Shown here in pieces: positions 25,454-36,484 of a stretch of 64,000 bases of DNA (positions are counted from its first letter, which is position 1; the number at the start of each line of letters is the position of its first letter). The notes beneath the pieces were generated by a model. The model saw only the letters and a list, made by a program, of their open reading frames with translations. It was not told the origin of the DNA and did no database searches. Origin of the DNA: Eumeta japonica (Eukaryota > Arthropoda > Insecta > Lepidoptera > Psychidae); contig BGZK01001406.1 in NCBI GenBank assembly GCA_005406025.1, positions 94,119 through 158,118 on the forward strand, written 5' to 3'. The translations under genes and the position numbers were made by a program.

Positions 25454-25807
25454 TTGATGAAATTCCATTTAATCGAACACTTCTGTATAATCAGAAAAAT
25501 TAAAGTTGCTCAAGACATGTTTTTAATCAGGCTTATAGGTCCAAACAAGCTAACCCAGATCAACTATGCAGCTACTTCAAATAAATCAAAGCCTAGATTA
25601 TTTAGTAACCATTTTTATTTACTTAAAAAAAATAAACGTCTAGTAAGCGTTTGCAAAAAATTCTTTCAAGTAGTTTTGTCTGTAAGTGCAAAAAGAATAA
25701 CAACTATCAGTAAACCATTTTTTCAAGGAAAAGTTATCACTTTTATTCAAAAGGGTACACTTTTATCACTTTGGATCAAATGGGTATCTTTTCATAATTT
25801 TGGATAA
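25454..25807 (+). CDS. Residual ORF of the inverted-repeat element, 117 codons
   Basis: A basic protein fragment with the block RLVSVCKKFFQVVLSVSAKR at about residues 61-80. The pattern VCKxFF...L.IS..xI recurs in uncharacterised, transposon-linked insect proteins, so this may be an N-terminal piece of an element-encoded protein; this rests on memory of the pattern, not a search. It is AT-rich, unlike the GC-rich LINE that begins 15 bp downstream and probably removed the rest. No catalytic residues are visible. Function unknown. Confidence 0.35.
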   Translation: MMKFHLIEHFCIIRKIKVAQDMFLIRLIGPNKLTQINYAATSNKSKPRLFSNHFYLLKKNKRLVSVCKKFFQVVLSVSAKRITTISKPFFQGKVITFIQKGTLLSLWIKWVSFHNFG

Positions 25808-26270
25808 AAAGGGGTGCTCCTAGTCGATACCAGGTGTCGCCCGTCCACCCTCCTACTCACCCCATCCATCCTCCGTACCCCGCTTGCTAGGTCTATTGCA
25901 GACCTAGCTCGGAATCGGAGCTGCTAGGGCCGCTAGGTCTAAACCCGCGCACCCCCTATTTCGAATTTAAAAACACAAATATTTAAAAGATATACAAGAC
26001 GACACTCCGCGCTAGTGCACCCATTATATTAACGTATACCTGCCTGCCGAGCCCCGGGAACCCGGCTGGCCGGGCCGCGTCGCCTATTGTTCGCGCCGGC
26101 GAACAATAGACGGTCATTAAACACGTGCGTCGGCGGTCGCCAGCCGTCAGCCGAACGGTCAAGTGCGTCCATCCCTATACGATAAATAATTATTATTTCT
26201 TAATTCATTTCCCCCAAATAAAATAAATTAACCGTAAAATAACAACAAAACATTTACGAAATCACGGAAT

Positions 26271-27560
26271 ATGGATAACGCCACCTCCTGCCCTCCGGTG
26301 GCAGGAGGGATCTCGAAAGGCCCTCTCACCCGCGCCTTGATAAAGAAAGTATTAGCCAAATCCCTTGCCGAAATGGGATATGAATGCCCAGAAGGCGAAC
26401 TCAACAAATTCGTTCGCACCGCGACCTGGTCTCGAACCTCGCTTCGAGCAACACCGCTTCCTCTCCTTCGAGCCAAAACTCGAGCAGATCGCAGTCTCCC
26501 TCTAAAGGGAAAAACAAAAGAAAAGCCCGCTCCTCGTCGTCCGAGGAAGAAGAGACATGCTCGGACAGCACCGTCGTCGGCTCGGACGGCGAGTCCGAGT
26601 CCGATTCCGCCAGCTCCGCGACCTCCGCCATCGAGAGGTCGGCTAGATCACGGTCCGGCTCATTCACCCTCGTAGAGAAAAACAAAAGAGCCATAAAAAA
26701 GGCACTTAAAGAAAAAGCTCTCCGATGACAACGAGATGGAGACTGACACCGTCCATGCTGAGTCAGCCTCTACCCAAACCCCGCTGCCCACACCTCCGTT
26801 GGCCCAAGGGCCGGTCACCACCTCGTCACAGGTGACGACCGACAAAGCCCCTCACCAAATAGGCAGTAAACCCACGGCCCCCCCCAGAGGTAAAATGCCC
26901 CCACCCGTATTCTTGCGCAAAGGCGCAAATTTCATCCAAATATCCGCGGACTGTACACGTCTGCGGATAAACTCTACAAAAGCCGTCCGCACCGCCGACG
27001 ACAGCATTAAAATCACATGCCCCGACGTTGAGACTTTCCGCAGTGTCAACAAATATTTCGTGGACTCCAAAGTCCAATTTCACACATACGCCCTCGAAGA
27101 GGAGCGTAAAATCAAAATAGTCATCCGCGGCATTCCAGCTGATTTCCCGGTCGCGGAGATCAAAGCCGATCTCTGCGGAAGGCTTCCTGTGCTTTCAGTG
27201 CACAGGCTCTGCCGCCGCGACAGCACACCACTTTGGCTGGTTCTCGCGGTTCCTAGGACCCGAGGAGGCCAAAAATCTGTCCCGAACTTTAAATAAAGTG
27301 TGCGGCCTCTCGGGTATCCGAGTGGAAGCCTCACAAAAGGCGGCCCGGTCAATGTCACCGGTGCCAACTTTATGGCCACCGCGGCGGCCAACTGCAACGC
27401 CAACCCGCGTTGCGTTAAATGTCTGGTCCCTCACTGGATCAGAGACTGCTCACACACGATTCGAAGGAAAAATCCTCACCGTGGCGCTGAAATCATACGG
27501 CCAACACAGGGGGATGCCCAAGGCTCCCAAATTCTCAATCAAAACTAGGCCCAACACTAA
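26271..27560 (+). pseudogene. Jockey ORF1 (gag-like nucleic-acid-binding protein), frameshifted
   Basis: Starts MDNATSCPPVAGGISKGPLT and is open to about 26400, continues in another frame through a Ser-rich charged stretch (26384-26728), then in a third (26736-27296). That third frame has FIQISADCTRLRINSTKAV and KIVIRGIPADFPVAEIKADL, the core of the PRE_C2HC domain of jockey-type Gag proteins. It shifts again before the zinc knuckles; the fragment AAANCNANPRCVKCLVPHWI at ~27380-27440 keeps a CX2C...H...C knuckle, while an upstream one is lost. In the family this protein binds element RNA. Minus-strand frames overlapping it are shadows. Confidence 0.82.
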
Positions 27561-27994
27561 AGGCCCTTCCACGCCCCGCCCCCTTCCCGGGATCTGGAAA
27601 ACTTCGGCACTGACGTCAAAAGACAACTCCGTTGTCAGCTTCCCGCCCCGCGCCCTCTTCCAACACGTGAGGGAGGAACCAACCCTCGAGGGTCGTCCAG
27701 GAGCGCCCAGGAAGTCTGCCCGATGCACTTCCCCGGCGTCACCCCCCGCGTCCATGACCGCAGGCCCCACATCGTTTGGAGACGATATCCAAACGGTGAT
27801 GGCCGTTCTCCGTGCGGTTTTGAGCTCGGAGATCTCCGAGTTCGCGGGACAGCTCTAAGTGTGCCGCAATGTAGAGGAGAAGCTTCAAGTTTTAGTAAGG
27901 GTACCATCACCTGATGGTACGTTTAGCATCGATTTAAATGTCTACAACCGGGTGTAGCAGTGTTTCCCCCTTAGTCCAACTGGACGCCACAAAC

Positions 27995-30646
27995 CGAAAA
28001 ATTTAAAATTACTTTCGTTTAACGCGAACGGGTTACAAAAAAATATTCCCGAACTGACGAACTGTATGTCGGAGTACGGGATCGATATCGCGTTGATCCA
28101 AGAAACCTATTTGAAACCAAATAGGAGTCTGTGCCATCGCAGGCTACGTTCAACTACGAACTGACAGGACGTACGCTAGAAGAGGTGGTACAGCCTCCTA
28201 CTATAGTCGCTCCCTCCATTGCTGTCCTTTAACAATCCCCCCTGTAATTAACATGAAAGCCACGGGTTGTAGACTCGCTATAACGGATCATCGTACTATC
28301 GTCGTAGTCTCGGTCTACCTCCCGTCTCCAAAGCCGTTGCTCCGGAGTGACCTCAGAGCCTTCCTTGTCCTAGGGGATGCCGTCATCCTCTTCGGCCATT
28401 TTAATTGTAAAAAATTCCAGATGGGGCTGTGCCATAATGGATCAAAATGGACAAAAACTGGATCGACTCCAAGACAGATTAGAGTTCGAAATTATCGCGC
28501 CCTTTACGGCGACTTACTTCCCGTACAACGATTCGAACAGGCCTTCAACCTTAGATATTGCATTGACTAAAGGAGTCGTCTTAAATTTAAATAGTATTGA
28601 GACTCTTCATTGTCTTTTGTTCGATCACCGGCCGGTATTGCTAAAAATGGGTCCTCCCGACGGCAGGAGGCCTATCTCCACTATTAAAATTACCGACTGG
28701 AAGAGAGTGTCGACCGCGTTTGAAAAAATCGACACTCCACCTCTCAATAGCATCCCGGATGACTTTAGAACGACTGAAGAGATTGACCACGCTATAGGTG
28801 CTCTTACCAGCCATGTCAGGACGGTGGTCGAGAAATGCAAGCGGAAGGTTCCGGCATCCTCGGATCGTCGGAAGTTTCCGCGACATTCTCGAATTGATAA
28901 GAGCAAAAAAGCAGCTTTGCCGCGCGAGCCTTATCACTCCACAGTATAGATCCAGAGCGTGAGCACTCCAACGCGAAATGAAAGCTCGCGTTCAGGAATT
29001 CGAAATGAGAGTTGGAGCGACCTCATGGAGGAAATTAGACTCGTCTCATCAAGCGTTTTGGCAAATCACCAAAGCGCTTAAAACAGAGGGGTATACTCCT
29101 ATACCCCCGCTTAATACTTAATTACTCATATCAATAGTATCGAGGAAGAGGTTCTTCAAAAAACCTCCCTCGAACCCAAAGACAATCTGACACCTGTCTC
29201 ACTCAGCGAAGTCCAAACGCTGGTGAAATCGATTAGTACCAGAAAGGCACCGGGCCTAGACGGTGTTAGTAATAAAGCAATAAAATGCTTTTCCCAACCA
29301 CTTATAAGTTTACTGGCCGCGATTTTCTACGCGTGCAAAATTGCTATTTTCCCTCCGCCTGGAAGGAGGCGGAGGTAATCGGCATCCACAAGCCAGGGAA
29401 ACCTCGCGACTTCCCTGCCAGTTACAGACCGATCAGCCTCCTGAGCGGTCTGGCCAAACTATTCGAGAGAGTTCTTAAAACTCGTCTCAGTAATCACCTT
29501 TTCGGAAAAGGCCTTATCATTGACGAACAGTTCGGTTTTCGCCCAGCTCATTCGTGTCCGCAACAAGTCCTCCGCTTAGTAGAATATGTCTCAGGGGTTT
29601 AAAACCAAACAGAAAACCGTAGCTGTATTCTTTGACGTAGCTAAGGCCTTCGACAGAGTATGGCACGCAGGTCTGGTGTATATATTATATTACCTCCAAG
29701 TGCCAAATCGTCTCATACTCATTATTCAAAATTTCCTCTCAAACAGACATTTCACATTTAGGCATGAGCGTACTCACTCAACTAGACGATTAATCAGAGC
29801 AGGAGTTCCGCAAGGCTCCGCCCTCTCTGCCCTCCTGTACTCCGCGTACACAAATGACATACCGCGTCCGACGTCCGGCGTCCAGCTTGCGCTCTTTGCC
29901 GATGATACCGCGCTCTTTTTTAGGAGTAGGACTAGGCGTTCCATCTTCCGCCTCCTCCCGAGAGCCATTGATGAGCTACGTCAATGGTTCCGGAAGTGGC
30001 GGATCGAGGTAAATCCTGATAAGTCGGCAGCTATACAGTTCAAATAGCAAGAAGGGAGATAAACTTGTTGTCGACTGGAACACTCCCAATCTAAAATGTT
30101 GAACGCGAGAATTCCATGGCAACGGTTAACTTAGGTGTCACGCTCGATAAAATCTCCACTTTCGAGAGCACATCGCGCGTGTTAGGAAGAATGCGCTTTT
30201 CTACACAGCAAGGCTCGGAGCCATGCTCGGTAGAAAAAGCAAATTATCTAGGCGCAATAAGCGCACACTATACAAAATGTGCATTAGGACGGTGATAAGG
30301 TACATGTGTCCAGTATTCGCTCACGCCGCTCCTAAAGCACTACATAGGCTACAAGTAATACAGAACAAATTCTGTAGAGCAGCAACGGACGCACATTGGT
30401 GCGTTCGTAATTCCATTCTCCATAGAGATTTGGAACTCCCCACCCTTTGTAAATATATGAACGACGCATCGAAGTGATTCTTCAACATCGCGGGATCGCA
30501 TCCCAATGCGCTCCTTCGCGCGGCGGTCGACTATCAACCGCCGCCTCCCACCTACTTTATCCGTAGGCCACGGAACGTACTAATTGATCCACCTGACGCT
30601 CTTACAGCGGCAGTTGACAGCAATGACGTCAACGGCATGCGGACTT
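27995..30646 (+). pseudogene. Jockey ORF2 (AP-like endonuclease and reverse transcriptase), frameshifted
   Basis: The endonuclease begins FNANGLQKNIPELTNCMSEY and keeps IALIQET (~28080-28110). The catalytic GDFN is GHFN here (~28394-28405). STLDIALT and DHRPVLL complete the domain by ~28640 in a second frame. The RT has KAPGLDGVSNKAIK (~29250), the ASYRPISLLSGLAKLFERVL block (~29420-29480) and GFRPAHSCPQQ. A frameshift near 29590 is followed by FFDVAKAFDRVW, AGVPQGSALSALLYSAYTND and intact FADD at 29895-29906. C-terminal fragments continue to ~30640. At least four frame changes or stops make it non-functional. Mechanism in the family: target-primed reverse transcription. Confidence 0.87.
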
Positions 30647-31105
30647 AGAGTAGGTCTTCCCGTAGGTCACCGACCTATATCCTTTACTCCCGCCTGCCGC
30701 CGCTGACCGCTCCGGCCGGGTGGAGAACAGGAACCGACCCGTGACGGTTTCCGGCGACATCATATGCCGAGACGATAACCTCCGGAGTTAATCGCGAGGG
30801 CATGTCACGCCGTCAGCGCCATGCATTGCCGTCCGGCGCACGGCGTATCATGCCCGAACCACCGGGGACTCGATTAGTCGTTGTTCATACCCACCGACAT
30901 TCAGGATCATTTCCTCCACGTCGGAAGTCTAAAATTTTTCATTACTGCAAGGAATTATAAATTTTCCAAAAAACATTGAAACACAGCTTCATCACTACAC
31001 GCACTACGCATATAAATAAAAATAAAATAATTATAGTTTAAAGTAAACAGTTTTTTATTTATATTGAAAAAAAATTAAAAGATACCTTTTTGAAATTTAG
31101 CTCCT

Positions 31106-31760
31106 CATTAATGTAACCTTAAGAAATACTGAAATTTATAGTTAACGTATCGGGTCCAAATTCGTTTATTACAACTTTTTGTATCTTCTATTAGTATTGT
31201 ACGACTTAAACAAATGCCACAGGATATCCCTGATTCCATTAAAGGTAGGTTTTTAAACAATCAACTTGTCATTTAGGTACCTTCTCACAGGCTTTAAAAA
31301 ATCTGTACATATTATATATTCTGTCAGTTTCGAGATTATTATCTAATACAATATGTAGGTTAAATAAATTAGTAAATTAGTGGCGGAGGATTTCTTTTTA
31401 ATAAAACTGGGTCGTTCTGGAACAACTATTGAATAGGATTGAGGATAGGTGTCATTATACACTAAACGCTCAAACTGTTTATATAAAATAATTAGAACCT
31501 ATATAGGTCGGTAATTTGCGACCAAATACTTTACGCGTTCTTTATGTATGGGAGTTATACTGGCTACCTTCCATTCATTAGAGAGAAAAACCTTTTCATA
31601 AACATTTATTGTACAAAATATCCAGAGGTGTACAAATAACATTAGCTTTCTTTTAAGGAATATTGGAGATATGCGATTTCCTCCGGATCCTTTAGCTTGT
31701 ACTTAAGCGACTAAAGATTATTTAGTTCGTTAAGTACAGCATCCTCATTTATGTATTAAA
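31106..31760 (-). pseudogene. LINE reverse transcriptase, 5' half (minus strand), partner of 24035-24811
   Basis: On the minus strand, from ~31590 downward, it reads NEWKVASITPIHK, VANYRPI, FERLVYNDTYPQ, FIKKKSSATNLLIYLTYI and ICTDFLK in place of the YTDFxKAFD motif, reaching KVT immediately before the inverted-repeat element. This is the finger and palm start of a jockey/CR1-like RT. The missing continuation (GPLLFILYINDI) lies across the element at 24811. Several stops are present. Confidence 0.78.
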
Positions 31761-31781
31761 AGCTCATCCAGGAATCTTACC

Positions 31782-32018
31782 TTGACAAAAACGGAATTAG
31801 AAAATGTTAAAGAGTACTTACGTCAACAAGAAATCATTAAGAAATATCATGAAGGAAAAACTAACCACCGTGGTATAACTGAATACCACTTAATAGCCCT
31901 ATCTCACAAATATTATTGGCTAAAAATGAAAGAAGATATCGCGAAATACATTAATAGCTATAATATCTGTGGTCAAGCCAATTATGACTGCAACCCTAAT
32001 AAGCAAAACTTTTTATAA
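31782..32018 (+). pseudogene. Integrase N-terminal zinc-binding remnant
   Basis: About 78 codons with the layout HX(5)HRG, then YYWLKMKEDIAKYI and one remaining cysteine (NICGQA). The first cysteine of the HHCC finger is replaced by Tyr/Asn, so the finger is incomplete. The reading is cut off inside the 29-bp hairpin at 32020-32081. Confidence 0.78.
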
Positions 32019-32019
32019 G

Positions 32020-32081
32020 GGATTTATAAATTCTTTTATAAACCTTCTTTACAGAAGGTTTATAAAAGAATTTATAAATCC
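32020..32081. repeat. Perfect 29-bp hairpin with 4-nt loop
   Basis: Arms 32020-32048 and 32053-32081 are exact reverse complements with loop TTAC. It lies at the end of the integrase remnant in otherwise decayed DNA. Confidence 0.95.
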
Positions 32082-32545
32082 TGGTGGTCCTAATAAGGAT
32101 AATGGGAAATTGTTATCAAATTCTTGCATTGTCATTAGTCCTTGTTATGTATGCAAAGTTTCAAATTAATCAGACTTCTAAAAATTGGTCAAAATTATGC
32201 TCAAAGTTTCCGTTACATAGTTGCATACAACTCAAGCTTATAAAAGCGTGTTAAAAGGTTCAGTTGCAAAATCTCGCCTTAAAAGAGTCCCTAACAGTGT
32301 ACAATTGTTGCCGTTTTGTCCTGATTCTATATATCAGCCTCCACCTGGCACGGACCCAGGAGTTGACTCTTGATAGCTTGGAAGATGTACCAGGCTTTCT
32401 TCCTTTTTGACTTAGACCAATAAAATCAATAAATCATAGTCACTCATTCTTAAAATCACCAATCTTAACGATATTCATAATAAAGTCGAATCAGTCAAAT
32501 CGCCACTAAGGGAATTTAGACCCCCAACTCAATAATACAACTAAG

Positions 32546-33900
32546 TTGTTTTACGAACCTTACATCGGCTATCTAAAGAATAAATTTGAAGAAATTTCGG
32601 AACAGTTGCAAACCTTCGAGCCCAATCGGGTCAAAAGAGGACTTGTAGATTGCTTAGGTTTCATCACAAAAGGTATTTCTGGCAATCTAGATCAAACTGA
32701 CACGATAAAATATAATAATACCATTAAAATTCTTCAGGTAAGGAGAATAAATTAGAATCTGAGTTCATCAATCATGTAAGCTTATCAAAAGAATGGATGT
32801 CGTGATAGTCAAAATTACTGAGTGATATGACTGAAAATCAAATTAAAATATACTCATAACTAAATAATGAATAGTGATAGTAGTAGAGAAAGAGATCTAA
32901 TAAAATATGCCTATCTGGCACAGTATCTCTTAATATTTAGCGATAACGCTAAAAGTCTTTCAGACGAAATGCATAAACTGAAATATGCAATTGCATTTAT
33001 TCACGCAAAAAGCACATTTCACTCGACGTACAATAAACTCTTTTAGAGATATGATAAATAGATTAAAAGCCTTACACCCAAAAAATTTTATCCCTGATAT
33101 AAGTCTCTGCGATTATTATGACTAGGATCGTATTACGCAGGTGAACAGATAGTTATAGTGGTTAGGTTTCCGATTGCCTCGCCTAAAACCTATAATCTTT
33201 ATTAACTATCCATTGTTCCTAACAAAAATAACGAAGCATTAATACTAAACCTACCCTACATAGCAATTGGTGAACGAGATTCTTTGTACATAGAGACATG
33301 TCTAAAGTTCGATTCATGGTTCTTCTCCGAGGGTTAAATTGTAACATCAAACCGAGTACTGTGATTGTGTTCAATACCTAGTCACAGAGCAGAGACTTAC
33401 TAACGACTGCCATTTTACTTCAATCACTTTAACTAAAGAAGCTGTGGAACAACTCGATGAGAAACATTATACATTAAGCTTTCGAAACAAACGAAAACTA
33501 AGATGTCCTGCTGACAAGAATAATTCAACTTCAAGAAAGCTACTTAACAGCCGTACCACTTAACTGTTTCATAAAAAGTCCAGAATTCACTATTGCTAAT
33601 TCGAATAACCATATCAAAGGACACGTCGTAAAAATAATGGACTTACCTATCCTGGAAGAAACATCATCTCAAAAGCAGAAAGCTGAATGCTGGACTCCAA
33701 TAACCTCAAGAACCTACATGAAATAAATACTCAAATATCCATGCAGTCACCTGTGAAGCTTAATCATAGTAATGAAGGCCTTTACTTCACAACAATACCG
33801 ATGTACATAATCATACTTAGTGCAAGCGTATTGGGAATCGTACTAATATATCGACGAAAAAAGTTATGGTGTATTTAGAGTACTAAATCAATACAAGTCA
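32546..33900 (+). pseudogene. Errantivirus-like env remnant
   Basis: An open segment at 32546-32755 carries a furin-type site RVKR (32627-32638) followed by a Gly-Leu-rich stretch, the layout of insect Gypsy/baculovirus-F-type fusion envelopes. Further pieces lie in different frames (~32865-33160 and ~33410-33560). The last open segment, 33687-33878, holds a hydrophobic span (~IIILSASVLGIVLIY) followed by basic residues, a typical membrane anchor and short cytoplasmic tail. Stops and frameshifts separate the parts; no start or signal peptide is preserved. Confidence 0.75.
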
Positions 33901-34034
33901 CTGAAGATAACGGTACTCCAACTCCAAAACAGACAACAAAATAAGTTTAGGATTCGATCTCTTAACAACATTTTTGAAAAATCTCGAATAATTACTAAGC
34001 TAAGGGAGGAATATATTATGGATCATCACATACC

Positions 34035-34389
34035 TGTTACAGACTGTTGCGCATCAAAAGTGCTGACTAGTTTCGCGATGTTTACTAGTCGATTTTAAGT
34101 TGAAGTCTCTATGCCGCGTCTCCACCAGGAATGTCTGTACCAAACGAAGTGGAGGGGATAACCTCTCATCTCCGCATGTCGCCGCGGAGCGCCCACTCTT
34201 GGTACACGCATCAACCAATGTAGTCGCTTCAGTAGTTATAAGCTAAACTTTCTAATGTTTTAATAAACTAATTTGTAAGGAAATTGCATTTTTTGGATCC
34301 TCTGGCCGCGGCCTTTATAATTCCTCTTCTACTTGTTTTCTTTCATCTCATCTCAATCTTTGAATCAATGATAGGGTCATTTCGTAACA
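34035..34389 (+). repeat. Candidate 3' LTR, 355 bp
   Basis: Begins TGTTAC and ends GTAACA, a 6-bp inverted repeat with TG...CA ends. A purine run (AAGGGAGGA, ~34002-34010) upstream may be the polypurine tract, although it is not immediately adjacent. AATAAA occurs near 34261. No second copy is found, consistent with 5' truncation. Confidence 0.55.
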
Positions 34390-36484
34390 ATATAAATAAA
34401 AGTTGAAATCTGAAGAAGTTTGAGTAAAAAAATCATAGTAAACACAATAACTTTTGATTTAAAATGTGATACAGTACATTAACTCTTGTCTAGCTATCGA
34501 TTGTAACTTAGATATCACGTAGTAAGTACTTTTGATTTGATAAAATTGGATTTATGTCAAAAAAAGATCTAAGCACATTTTCGTTTTGTTTCTTATTGAA
34601 GTTCATTTCAAACCTACTTATTTTTGTAATGAATTAACGTCGTTTTTATTTATCTTATTCTTTGAACTTATCATGTTTCATTGAAATTAGTTCCGGCTAG
34701 ATGGCTGAAGTAAACCTATTATTATATATTAAATACTCATTTTTTTATTAAAAAAAACCGTAATGTGGCGGCTTAAGATTAATAATTTCAGATGACCATA
34801 TCAAAATGAAAATTAAAGAAACTCTAGGTTCATTAGTCCAATTTATTATTTTTTAATGATTTTAATTGCCTATGTAGATGTATAACTCACTTTAAAAATA
34901 ATAATCGATATTTGACCACAATTATTTGTACAAAATAATATAAATGAAAAAAAAATGCAAATAATCTCTGATGCTAAATAAAACTACTCCGAAAACTTAA
35001 CATAATCAATTAATTATTATCACAAAAACTAATAAGATTATTCAAAAGCATAAATTCGGGTCTAGACCTTTCCGATAATACCAGGTTTATCCATAAAAAC
35101 TCATATTATCGTACAGATATGCTGGAAACAAAATATTGTTTAATTATAAATATTATATTGTAACAGTTTAGTACTAATTAGTGTTATTTTAATATATTCA
35201 ATCAATTATATCAAGAGGACTTTCAAGAAAAAAAGCATATTTCTTTCTAAAAAGCTGGCAACACACTAGTGTTACGTGGTTTTTGAAACCAGCAGCACAC
35301 TGCAATGCTCCTGGGATTGCGGTAATCACATACTCTCTCATGACTCACATGCTTCTTAAAAATCCTAGAGATAATTATTGTTAAATTATGAATTAACATA
35401 CATAATGGTTAGATATACTTTAGAGATATCACAATAAAGAAGCATAATATGTAAAGATAAATTATCGTATCAGTATAGTCACGAACGTTAACATTGCAAT
35501 GAGTTACAAACTTATTATTCAGACGTTCTAAATAACTTTAAAGAAATTTGACTCAGGATTCAATAAAATCGAATTAACGCTTACAGAAAAGTTTTTAACT
35601 TATAAGTTATACTATAAAGTTTTTAACTATAATCTTTAATCTCTTAAGTACACCCTAAAGAATCTTCTTAAAAAAAAGCTAATTAATAAATCTTCTAAAA
35701 AAAAAAGAATTCTTTAAAAAAAAGCTAATGTTATTTATACAATAAATGTTTAAGAAAAGGTTTTTCGAGGTGAGTGGAAGACGCATCAGCCACTACGACT
35801 ATCTCGCTGGTGCGTGTGTATAGAATTTTTACATCAGTCATATTGTTTCTTCATAACTTTTACCTTGTGCGTAAAATTCGGTCATTCACACGTTGTACCA
35901 CAATACGGCCCTATTAACAGTGATGTTAAATTTAAAAAAAACATCAAGACATTATCCCAGATGCCGAAGAACAAGTACATTAAATGGTAAATTTTGAGCT
36001 GAACTATTGTATGTTTAGTTAGTAATTTAGTTACTGTACGAATTACAATTCTCATGCAATATAGAAAGATCTTTCAGGACGATGAAAGTGGTGAAATCCA
36101 TAATCAGAAACTGAATGAAATTATATTTCCTCTTACAATCCTCACTGTTCGACCTGTAAAATACAGTAAAGACCAGTGTCATTTTTTTTTTTTTACATTT
36201 AATAACATTATGCGTAAAAATAAAAACATTTTTATTGTAATGATGTCCTGCAATGATAACGATTTTCTAGCATTTGGTGGAAAAGAAAAAGAATCTTGGC
36301 AACCCTGATTACGTAATGTAAGTTGTTATGTTGTTTACAAAACTTCAGTTTATTTTATATATGCGCTCTTATCTATTTATAGTTGATAAGATATTTTAGC
36401 CGGTTGCCTGTTACAGATTATTTTTGGTTAAGTTCTCACAGTTGGGTTTGCTTATAGTTATCTTCTTGGTAATAACTAGAAAGC
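34390..36484. other. Intergenic AT-rich stretch before the SDR gene
   Basis: No gene is recognised. A diverged copy of the dispersed repeat type seen at 18500 lies near 35262-35330. A TATA-like TTATATATG near 36355 lies ~130 bp before the SDR start and may be its core promoter. Confidence 0.4.

Larger units (their letters stand above)
25822..30960 (+). mobile_element. Jockey-type non-LTR retrotransposon, near full length but broken
   Basis: A GC-rich island in AT-rich DNA with a 5' leader (25822-26270), a gag-like ORF1 (26271-27560), an endonuclease-RT ORF2 (~27995-30646) and a GC-rich 3' UTR (to ~30950). Both ORFs have several frameshifts. It is inserted in the inverted-repeat element 24812-31105. 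The 5' and 3' borders are estimates, since no target duplication or poly(A) tail can be fixed. Confidence 0.85.
24812..31105. mobile_element. Inverted-repeat DNA element interrupted by a jockey LINE
   Basis: About 30 bp at the left end (24812-24845) recur inverted at the right end (31076-31105): AGGAGCTGAATTTCAAAAGG against AGGAGCTAAATTTCAAAAAG on the opposite strand, both followed by GTATCTTTTAAT. The element sits inside a LINE whose two halves flank it, which independently supports these borders. Part of an internal ORF remains at 25454-25807. Motifs like AAATGGGTATCTTTT recur inside near 25740-25790. Most of the length is the inserted GC-rich LINE (25822-30960). No clear target duplication is seen. 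The superfamily is unknown. Confidence 0.65.
31757..34389 (+). mobile_element. Truncated errantivirus-like endogenous retrovirus
   Basis: The remains are in viral order: the end of pol (integrase zinc-binding region), env fragments in several frames, and a 3' LTR. Gag, protease, RT and the 5' LTR are absent, so it is 5'-truncated. It is heavily decayed and cannot express a product. Insect errantiviruses are Gypsy-type LTR elements that gained an env. Confidence 0.8.

Noticed and set aside
24812..25821. A smaller element ending at GCTCCT (25816-25821) instead of 31105
   Set aside because: Only six bases match inverted at 25821, whereas about 30 bases match at 31076-31105 and the split LINE supports the outer borders.
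26401..26694. 97-codon minus-strand acidic/Ser frame over jockey ORF1
   Set aside because: It is the reverse shadow of the Ser/Arg-rich part of ORF1.
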